Of a DNA stretch of 9,466 nucleotides, positions 1 to 5,654 are shown piece by piece. Every line of letters begins with the position of its first letter. The first letter of the stretch is position 1. Source of the DNA: Candidatus Latescibacterota bacterium (GTDB lineage Bacteria > Latescibacterota > MVCY01); NCBI GenBank assembly GCA_030608245.1, contig JAUWEO010000049.1, positions 1 to 9,466 on the forward strand, in the 5' to 3' direction. The translations under genes were made by a program, and so were the position numbers. The notes beneath the pieces are model-generated. The model saw only the letters and a list, made by a program, of their open reading frames with translations. It made no database searches and was not told the origin of the DNA.

Positions 1-71
1 CTGTCCACAGCGGCAAAAAGATAGGGAGGCAAGGCGTTGATTCTTTCTGATATTTCAAATTTGACACCCAT
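1..71 (-). CDS. dapL: LL-diaminopimelate aminotransferase-like PLP enzyme, N-terminal fragment
   Basis: Only the first 23 codons are in the window; the gene continues past the left edge. The reading frame from the ATG at 71 begins MGVKFEISERINALPPYLF. The R-I-x-x-L-P-P-Y-L-F stretch is typical of the N-terminus of class I/II aminotransferases of the DapL type. DapL converts tetrahydrodipicolinate to LL-diaminopimelate in one step, for lysine and peptidoglycan synthesis in the cytoplasm. An AAAGGA ribosome site lies about 8 bases before the ATG. The catalytic lysine and PLP-binding residues are outside the window, so another aspartate-aminotransferase-family enzyme is possible. The gene diverges from the nucleotide-sugar dehydrogenase at 225. 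Confidence 0.6.
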   Translation of the reverse strand, partial: MGVKFEISERINALPPYLFAAVD

Positions 72-101
72 ATTCACATCCTTTGGTTCGAAAATGATAC
101 C

Positions 102-134
102 AACCTCCCGCAGGTTCCAAACCTGCGGGAGGTT
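102..134. repeat. Perfect palindrome, 15-bp arms with 3-base loop (REP-like element)
   Basis: AACCTCCCGCAGGTT (102-116) is followed by CCA (117-119) and then by the exact reverse complement AACCTGCGGGAGGTT (120-134). Each arm is itself an interrupted palindrome (AACCT, five bases, AGGTT), so the element can fold as one long hairpin or as two small ones. It lies in the divergent gap between the aminotransferase and the dehydrogenase. No run of T follows on either strand, so it does not look like an intrinsic terminator. The nested design resembles dispersed REP/RAYT-type palindromes. Only one copy is present here, so its repeat status is inferred. Confidence 0.75.
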
Positions 135-224
135 CTGGACGCCAGTTTCATCGTTCGTGGCGCTGGCCCTGCCGGCATGAGAGTTTACGAAAGAAGCAAA
201 ACTTAAACCAAGGAGGAGAAGGTA

Positions 225-1784
225 ATGCAGGAAGTGTCAACCAGTCCTGATGGGACAAGATATGATTTGCCGAATGCGGCAGCAGATGAGCAGGAGAGCA
301 AGCGTCTAAAGGAAATCACTGCCCAGCAGCGTTCAATGGGACGCAAGATTGTGGCCGTTCAGGGATTAGGTTTTGTAGGTGCAGTCATGGCTGCAGTGGT
401 AGCGGACGCGGTCGATAAGGATGGAAAACCTATTTACTTTGTTCACGGTGTCCAGCGCCCCTCAACCAGGTCTTACTGGAAGGTACCGGTTATAAATGAA
501 GGCATTTCCCCTGTGGAAGCAGAGGACCCGGAGATACCAGAGATATTTTCCCAAACTGTGAAACAGAAAGGGACCTTAAGGGCAACCTGGCAGGAGCATG
601 CCTTCAGCCTGGCTGACATAGTGGTAGTGGACATCCAACTGGATGCAACCAAGCCGGTGTTCGGAAATGCGGCTAAAGGCTATGTAGAGACCGGGGCTTT
701 CGAGAAGGCTATAACTGTGCTTGGCCAAAAGATAAACCCAGAAGCTCTGGTCTTGATTGAGACCACAGTTCCGCCGGGTACCTGTCAGCATATAGCAAAA
801 CCCATTTTAGCCAGGGAATTTGAAAAGCGAGGAATTGGCATCGAGCAGCATCCGCCTCGAATAGCTCATTCTTACGAAAGAGTTATGCCGGGTAGAAATT
901 ATGTGAGCTCGATCAGGGATTTCTGGCGTACTTACTCCGGCATTGACAAAGCCTGTGAGGAGATGGCTAAAGAATTTCTCACCAACGTCTTGAACACAGA
1001 GAAGTTCCCCCTTTACTGCTTGGGGAATACTAATGCCTCGGAGATTGCCAAGACTATGGAGAATTCTTTCCGAGCCAGTAACATAGCGTTAATTCACGAA
1101 TGGGCATTGTTTGCCGAAGATGTGGGTGTCAACCTGTTTGAAGTGGTGAAGTCTATTCGGGTACGTCCCACCCACCGGAACATAATGAACCCTGGCTTTG
1201 GCGTGGGAGGGTACTGTCTGACTAAAGACCCGGTCTTGGCCCACTGGGCTTCGATGAACATATTTGGCCGCAGGATGGGACTGAATATGGCGGTTGGGGC
1301 AGTGGATGTTAACGATCTGATGCCGCTTCACACCCTTGAGCTCACTAAACAAGCCTTGGGTGGAACACTCAAAGGTAAGAGAATTTGCCTACTGGGGGCC
1401 TCCTACTTAAACGATGTGGGAGATACCCGCCACTCACCTTCGGAGACTTTCTGGAAGGCGTTGGTGAAGGAAGACGCTGTTCCTTCAGTGCATGATCCCC
1501 TGGTGAAGGTCTGGCCTGAGATCCCTGAGGCCGAGGTCCACAAAGAGCTCTTTGGTTTTTTAAATGGAGCCGATGCGGTGATATTTGCTGTGGGACACGA
1601 GGAATATCTGAAACTGGAGCCTGCGGAGGTGATCAAGGCCACAGGGAGGATTTCGGCTATAATCGATGCCCAGAATCTGCTCACTGATGAGAAGATAAGA
1701 GAGTACCTGAAGCTCGGTTGTGAAGTGAAGGGGGTAGGGAAGGGGCACATCTCTGTTTTAAAAGCAGAGATTCAGGCAAGATAA
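225..1784 (+). CDS. Nucleotide-sugar dehydrogenase (UDP-glucose/GDP-mannose dehydrogenase family)
   Basis: 519 residues. Family members oxidise C6 of a UDP- or GDP-sugar twice to a uronate, which feeds capsule, O-antigen or exopolysaccharide synthesis in the cytoplasm. The NAD(P)-binding Rossmann motif GLGFVG is at 47-52. E179-T-T-V-P-P-G is the active-site loop, EIAKTMEN at 273-280 carries the conserved Lys276 and Asn280, and GFGVGGYCLTKDP at 324-336 holds the catalytic Cys331. The C-terminal UDP-binding domain follows, with GASY at 391-394 and DTR at 400-402. The substrate cannot be read from sequence; GVGGYCLTKDP recalls UDP-N-acetylhexosamine dehydrogenases. Oddities: a 38-residue N-terminal extension, no acidic residue at the end of the second beta strand (G75-V-Q-R-P), and D136-I-Q-L-D where most members have a Thr-Pro motif. 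The start is supported by AGGAGGAG at 211-218. The internal Met38 has no ribosome site. No glycosyltransferase or other sugar gene is adjacent. Confidence 0.88.
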   Translation: MQEVSTSPDGTRYDLPNAAADEQESKRLKEITAQQRSMGRKIVAVQGLGFVGAVMAAVVADAVDKDGKPIYFVHGVQRPSTRSYWKVPVINEGISPVEAEDPEIPEIFSQTVKQKGTLRATWQEHAFSLADIVVVDIQLDATKPVFGNAAKGYVETGAFEKAITVLGQKINPEALVLIETTVPPGTCQHIAKPILAREFEKRGIGIEQHPPRIAHSYERVMPGRNYVSSIRDFWRTYSGIDKACEEMAKEFLTNVLNTEKFPLYCLGNTNASEIAKTMENSFRASNIALIHEWALFAEDVGVNLFEVVKSIRVRPTHRNIMNPGFGVGGYCLTKDPVLAHWASMNIFGRRMGLNMAVGAVDVNDLMPLHTLELTKQALGGTLKGKRICLLGASYLNDVGDTRHSPSETFWKALVKEDAVPSVHDPLVKVWPEIPEAEVHKELFGFLNGADAVIFAVGHEEYLKLEPAEVIKATGRISAIIDAQNLLTDEKIREYLKLGCEVKGVGKGHISVLKAEIQAR

Positions 1785-1804
1785 TCTGGATCAAAACAGA
1801 GAAA

Positions 1805-1849
1805 CCTAAAATGGCCCAGGGGCGACTAAAATCCCTGGGCCATTTTGGG
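1805..1849. terminator. Bidirectional intrinsic terminator between convergent genes
   Basis: AAAATGGCCCAGGG (1808-1821) pairs perfectly with CCCTGGGCCATTTT (1833-1846). The loop is about 10 bases, and extra pairs including a G-T wobble extend outwards to 1805/1849. The base of the stem is A-rich on the left and T-rich on the right, so a transcript from either direction ends its stem in a U run. It lies 20 bases after the dehydrogenase stop and about 27 bases past the ftsK stop, which is where convergent genes share a terminator. Confidence 0.88.
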
Positions 1850-1875
1850 TTGATTTGAGTTGGCTTGACCGATGT

Positions 1876-4068
1876 TCACTCTGGAGAGTTTCCCCCCCAT
1901 TTTTTCTCTAAGTAACTTTCGTCTACCAACACTTCCCGGGCCTTGCTGCCGTCGAAGGGGCCAACGATCCCGGCAGCCTCTAACTGGTCAATCAGCCTTG
2001 CTGCCCGGGCATACCCTATCTTAAGCCGCCTCTGCAGAAGCGAGATCGAACCCTGCTGGTGCATGATGATCAATCTCATCGCCTCGTCAAATAGCTTATC
2101 CCGCCCTTGACTGTCCTGCTCAAAATCAACTTCTGGCTCTTCTTGGATTAGAATCTCTCTTTCTGGAAGTTCGGGCTTCTCCTGGGTCTGGTGTTGTTTC
2201 AAAAACTCGACCAGCCGTTCGGTCTCCTCCCTGCAGATGTAGGCACCGTGAATTCTGATAGCGTCAGAGTGTCCCACGGGAAGAAAGAGCATATCCCCGT
2301 TGCCCAGGAGCTTTTCAGCGCCGTTGACATCTAAGATAGTACGTGAATCCACCTTTGAGGCCACCTGAAGGGAAATCCTGGAGGGGAAATTGGCCTTAAT
2401 CAGTCCGGTGATCACATCTACCGATGGGCGTTGAGTAGCCAATATCAAGTGGATGCCTACCGCTCTTGCCATCTGTGCCAGTCGCACCAGAGACTGCTCG
2501 ATCTCGTTGGAGAGAAGCATCAGGTCTGCTAACTCGTCAATAACCACCACAATGTAGGGTAGGGGAGCGGGATTTTCTTCAGCGAGTTCAGTCCGGATCA
2601 CCTTTCTGTTGTACTCATTGATATCCCTCACCTTGATTTGAGCCAGACTTCTATATCTTTCTTCCATTTGAGCTACTGCCCAGCGCAGCACCTCTGAAGC
2701 CTTCTTTGTCTCTGTGACCACTGGAGTGAGAAGGTGAGGAATTTCGTTGTAGACGGAGAGCTCCAGCATCTTTGGGTCTACCATAATAAATCTGACCTCA
2801 TCAGGGGTGGCGTTAAACAGGACGCTGGTTATCATTGCGTGGATGGCCACGCTCTTGCCTGAGCCGGTGGCCCCGGCGATGAGCAAATGGGGCATTGTGG
2901 CCAAATCCGCACAGAACGGCTCGCCGGAGATTGTCTTACCCAGGGCAAGGGTGAGCTTCGATTGGGAGGATTGAAATCTGTCTGACTCCAGGAGTTCCCG
3001 CAAGCAAACAACCGAAGGTTTAGGGTTAGGGATTTCGATGCCCACAGCGTCTTTGCCTGGAATAGGGGCCAAGATTCTGATCCGGCGGGCCTTCATCGCC
3101 ATAGCTAAATCATCAGCCAGAGAGATAATGCGGTTCACCTTAACTCCGGGAGCAGGTTTCAGTTCATACCTGGTGACTATCGGACCAGGACTCACCTGCG
3201 CCACTTTTCCTTCCACCTGGAAATTGGCCAAGCTCAGTTCCAATTTTTCAGCGTGTTGCAACAATTCCTCTCTGCTCTGATAGATTCTCTGATTTGTGGT
3301 CTTATCGAGCAAGGAAGTGGAAGGTCTTTGGTAGAACATCTCCGGCTCCCTTTCGGGCAAACGGAACGATTCTTGTTCTGCCTCTTCTTGTTCCACTTCT
3401 GGTTCTACTATCTGGGGTTTGGGAAAGTCTATCTGCGAAGGCACTGCCACCTTCTGCCTTTGTGTGACTGCAATCCTGGATGCTTTTGGCTTCTTAGCCC
3501 TCTTCTTACCTGGACTGGGAACAGAGACAGAGAATCGGGAGGGACGGATAGGGGTTGATAAAACTACTGTCAACAGAAACGCTGTGATCACCAGAATCCA
3601 GGAGCCAACTTGACCTAAGTAGGGAATAAGCACCTGGGATGCCAGCATTATTCCTACCCAGCCGCTTAATCTGTACAGCCTTACAGATTGCTCTTGTTGA
3701 AGTAACCCGCAGACAGCAGAGAAGAGCAGAACCAAGACCAGGATAGTCATGGTTTTCAATGCCAATTTCCTGATTCTCTGGCCCCGGAAGCGATTCCACC
3801 CCCACAGAAACAGCAGGGGTGGTAAGATTAAACAAGGTAGTCCCATAAAAGCGAACATTCCCTCGGCCACTTGATGTCCCAGGAATCCTGCTGCCCAGAC
3901 TTTTTCTCCGTGTGCTACCACTCTTGCGGCCAGAAATCCTCCTCTTATATAAGCAATCAGGTCATACATAATCCAGATGCTTAAGGCAAGCAGAATCAGG
4001 CCGAGGACTTCATTAGTGCGGTTTCCTCTCCCGCCTAAAGGCGAAAGCTGATGTTGCTCTTTCTCCAT
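1876..4068 (-). CDS. ftsK: DNA translocase FtsK/SpoIIIE
   Basis: About 730 residues, SpoIIIE-sized and far shorter than E. coli FtsK because the linker is short. FtsK anchors at the division septum and pumps chromosome ends into daughter cells. Numbering from the ATG at 4068: four or five hydrophobic membrane segments lie within residues 20-172, then a charged Glu/Pro-rich linker to about 240, then the RecA-type motor. Walker A GATGSGKS is at 399-406, Walker B ends in D511-E512, and ATQRP follows at 544-548. The C-terminal gamma winged helix at about 657-725 carries the family signature QGSISLLQRRLKIGYARAAR; it reads polar DNA signals and contacts XerD in studied homologues. Start choice: an upstream in-frame ATG at 4077 directly abuts the AGGAG ribosome site, leaving no spacer. 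The ATG at 4068 has a workable 9-base spacing, so I prefer it. ftsK is the last gene of the minus-strand block and has its own candidate promoter. Confidence 0.96.
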   Translation of the reverse strand: MEKEQHQLSPLGGRGNRTNEVLGLILLALSIWIMYDLIAYIRGGFLAARVVAHGEKVWAAGFLGHQVAEGMFAFMGLPCLILPPLLFLWGWNRFRGQRIRKLALKTMTILVLVLLFSAVCGLLQQEQSVRLYRLSGWVGIMLASQVLIPYLGQVGSWILVITAFLLTVVLSTPIRPSRFSVSVPSPGKKRAKKPKASRIAVTQRQKVAVPSQIDFPKPQIVEPEVEQEEAEQESFRLPEREPEMFYQRPSTSLLDKTTNQRIYQSREELLQHAEKLELSLANFQVEGKVAQVSPGPIVTRYELKPAPGVKVNRIISLADDLAMAMKARRIRILAPIPGKDAVGIEIPNPKPSVVCLRELLESDRFQSSQSKLTLALGKTISGEPFCADLATMPHLLIAGATGSGKSVAIHAMITSVLFNATPDEVRFIMVDPKMLELSVYNEIPHLLTPVVTETKKASEVLRWAVAQMEERYRSLAQIKVRDINEYNRKVIRTELAEENPAPLPYIVVVIDELADLMLLSNEIEQSLVRLAQMARAVGIHLILATQRPSVDVITGLIKANFPSRISLQVASKVDSRTILDVNGAEKLLGNGDMLFLPVGHSDAIRIHGAYICREETERLVEFLKQHQTQEKPELPEREILIQEEPEVDFEQDSQGRDKLFDEAMRLIIMHQQGSISLLQRRLKIGYARAARLIDQLEAAGIVGPFDGSKAREVLVDESYLEKKWGGNSPE

Positions 4069-4122
4069 CTTTTCCATCTCCTCTCAGTCTTTCTGTCTTG
4101 GTGGCTAAATGAGTACGAAAAC

Positions 4123-4151
4123 AATATACTATTCTATTTGCCGTCTTGCAA
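4123..4151 (-). promoter_or_regulatory. Candidate sigma-70-type promoter for ftsK
   Basis: Read on the minus strand, TTGCAA (4151-4146) is followed after exactly 17 bases by TATATT (4128-4123). This gives 4 of 6 and 5 of 6 matches to the consensus hexamers. A start site near 4116 would give a leader of about 48 bases before the preferred ATG at 4068. The assignment rests on motif match and position only. Confidence 0.5.
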
Positions 4152-4251
4152 GGAGAAAGATCGGAAGGGAATAGTTGAACAGTATAAAGGCGCAAGCCTT
4201 CCAGATTCGCCATAAACAAAGCTGAAGTTGAGCGCGCTGCTGACCAATACT

Positions 4252-4287
4252 CAATGACAAGTATCCAATGACTTTTACTTCAATGAT
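4252..4287. repeat. Three spaced CAATGA direct repeats
   Basis: CAATGAC at 4252-4258 and 4266-4272, and CAATGAT at 4281-4287, recur at 14- and 15-base intervals. They overlap the 3' end of the mazG-like gene and the start of the gap before ftsK. The third copy lies inside the last coding codons. No function is evident, and they may be chance or the remains of a small duplication. Confidence 0.3.
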
Positions 4288-4571
4288 TTCCGCTCACACT
4301 GGCAGGCAATCTTCCCGCAGCGGGGGCATCCCTTCTTATATTTCTCCACTGCCTGTTCTAAATCTACTCCCAGTAAATTAGCCAGACTTGCAAGCCAGGC
4401 CAGGACATCGGAGAACTCCTCGCCATAATTCTCCCTGTTTCCTTCCCGGATTGATTTTGCCAGCTCACCGACCTCCTCGGCAAACCAGACGAATGTGCCC
4501 GCCAGCCCTCTCTGCTGATCACGCTGGTAGTACATCTGACGCATCAGATCCTGAAATTCTCTTATCTCCAT
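4275..4571 (-). CDS. MazG-like nucleotide pyrophosphohydrolase with C-terminal Cys cluster
   Basis: 98 residues, a single all-alpha MazG-type domain. Such enzymes hydrolyse nucleoside triphosphates to monophosphate and pyrophosphate using Mg2+, often to clear non-canonical nucleotides. The metal-binding pattern is visible: E32-E33-V-G-E36 on one helix and E51-E52-F-S-D55 on the next, the EExxE plus ExxD signature. After the domain comes a short tail with C82-x-x-C85 and C90-x-C92, which could bind one zinc ion. The preferred nucleotide cannot be inferred. An AAGGA ribosome site lies 4 bases before the ATG. The gene starts 57 bases after the tatD stop, so the two are probably co-transcribed. 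A 206-bp gap with its own promoter candidate separates it from ftsK. Confidence 0.87.
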   Translation of the reverse strand: MEIREFQDLMRQMYYQRDQQRGLAGTFVWFAEEVGELAKSIREGNRENYGEEFSDVLAWLASLANLLGVDLEQAVEKYKKGCPRCGKIACQCERKSLK

Positions 4572-4628
4572 TTTTTCCTTAGGTTACTCGGGCAGGAGGA
4601 ATCTCCCAACTTGGTCCACCGCCCAAGA

Positions 4629-5399
4629 TCAACTTCCGGTTATTCCGAACAGTCTTCGCGCGTTCTGAGTGGTGATTTCGGCCACCTGTTCGGGAGACAT
4701 CCCGCGCAGCTGTCCGATCTTTTCCACCACGTACCTCACGAATGCCGGCTCATTCCTTTTTCCCCTTACCGGTTGGGGGGCGAGATAGGGACAATCGGTC
4801 TCTATCAGGAGTCTGTCTAAAGGCACTGTTTGGGCTATCCGCTGGAGTCCGGAAGCCTTAGGAAAAGTCACCGGCCCGGCCACGGAGATGTGTAACCCCA
4901 GGTTCAGACAGACCTTCATCTCATCCTCTGAGCCGCTGAAACAGTGCATTACACCGGAGCCGACACCCTCCGAGCGGAGGATATCCAAGGTTCCCTCCAT
5001 CGCCTCCCGGCTGTGGATAATAACTGGCAGTCCTTGGGCGCTAGCCAGCTTAAGCTGTTGACGAAAAACCTCTTTTTGTACCTTCCGAGGCGAATTGTCG
5101 TAGTGATAGTCCAAACCTATTTCACCTAAGGCCACTACTTTTCTCATTTGTAGAGTCTGTTCCAATTTCGGCCATAGCTTGTCCCACTGTTTTGCATCGT
5201 GAGGGTGGATGCCAGCGCTGCCAAAGATGAACTGGTAGTCCTCAAGCAATTCCACAAAGTCTTCTGCCTCGCGTTCTGTGAAAAAAGAACAGATGGAGAG
5301 AATTTGACCTACTCGTTGAGCCAGGGCGTTTTCGATCACCTGTGCCCTGTCCTTTCTAAACTTAGGGTCGGTGAGGTGTGCGTGTGAGTCGAAGATCAT
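4629..5399 (-). CDS. tatD: TatD-family metal-dependent deoxyribonuclease
   Basis: 256 residues from the ATG at 5399, the usual family length. TatD/YcfH proteins are cytoplasmic TIM-barrel hydrolases with 3'-5' exonuclease or DNase activity, implicated in DNA repair or turnover. The full metal-ligand set is present: H6-x-H8 (in DSHAHL), E93 (GEIGLDYH), H129 (IIHSRE), H152 (HCFSG) and D202 (ETDCPYLAP). GIHPH near 64-68 is another family hallmark. An in-frame GTG at 5432 would add 11 residues, but the ATG at 5399 gives the canonical MIFDSHAHL start and has GGAG five bases upstream. It precedes the mazG-like gene, suggesting a small nucleic-acid and nucleotide housekeeping unit. The biological substrate is not fixed by sequence. 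Confidence 0.94.
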   Translation of the reverse strand: MIFDSHAHLTDPKFRKDRAQVIENALAQRVGQILSICSFFTEREAEDFVELLEDYQFIFGSAGIHPHDAKQWDKLWPKLEQTLQMRKVVALGEIGLDYHYDNSPRKVQKEVFRQQLKLASAQGLPVIIHSREAMEGTLDILRSEGVGSGVMHCFSGSEDEMKVCLNLGLHISVAGPVTFPKASGLQRIAQTVPLDRLLIETDCPYLAPQPVRGKRNEPAFVRYVVEKIGQLRGMSPEQVAEITTQNARRLFGITGS

Positions 5400-5417
5400 C
5401 TTGGCTCCAAAAAATCG

Positions 5418-5447
5418 AACACTGAAAAACACCGAAAGGCGCTGAAT
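5418..5447. repeat. Three tandem 10-bp units just upstream of tatD
   Basis: AACACTGAAA (5418-5427), AACACCGAAA (5428-5437) and GGCGCTGAAT (5438-5447) are three consecutive degenerate decamers. They end about 18 bases before the preferred tatD start. On the minus strand the same stretch also forms a weak CGCC-TTTC-GGTG hairpin followed by five T. It could be a protein-binding site with helical spacing, a weak attenuator, or chance low complexity. Confidence 0.35.
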
Positions 5448-5462
5448 ATCCTATTGGATTCT

Positions 5463-5495
5463 TCCCTGTGGTAAATGGGGTGTTTCCCACAGGGA
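5463..5495. other. Inverted repeat in the heparinase-tatD gap
   Basis: TCCCTGTGG (5463-5471) pairs perfectly with CCACAGGGA (5487-5495) across a 15-base loop. It lies about 160 bases past the heparinase-like stop codon on the minus strand and is not followed by a T run in either direction. It is therefore a poor intrinsic terminator. It may be an operator or a transcript-end hairpin. The rest of 5448-5654 shows no gene. Confidence 0.4.
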
Positions 5496-5654
5496 TAAAT
5501 GCGCTGCAGTAAACCCGGCGCACTTGCTGCAGAATCCACTGTAACTATAGACTGTTGCCGCGCTTCAACCATTACCTCAGGACAATACGGTGGTGGAGAA
5601 TCCAGGTGTGTTATTACCGGTCAATATCCCCATGCTCTGCAGCTTGATTACGTC

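Noticed and set aside
61..89. TTGACA at 61-66 as a plus-strand -35 box for the dehydrogenase gene
   Set aside because: At 17-base spacing the -10 position reads TGGTTC, with no resemblance to consensus, and the hexamer lies inside the aminotransferase coding start.
3038..3613. Several plus-strand open frames of 60-100 codons opposite ftsK
   Set aside because: They lie fully antisense to a clear ftsK sequence, have no family features, and their frames shadow its codons.
4187..4200. AAGGC-GCAA-GCCTT hairpin as a terminator for the mazG-like gene
   Set aside because: The stem is only five pairs and is followed by three T on the minus strand, too weak to call.
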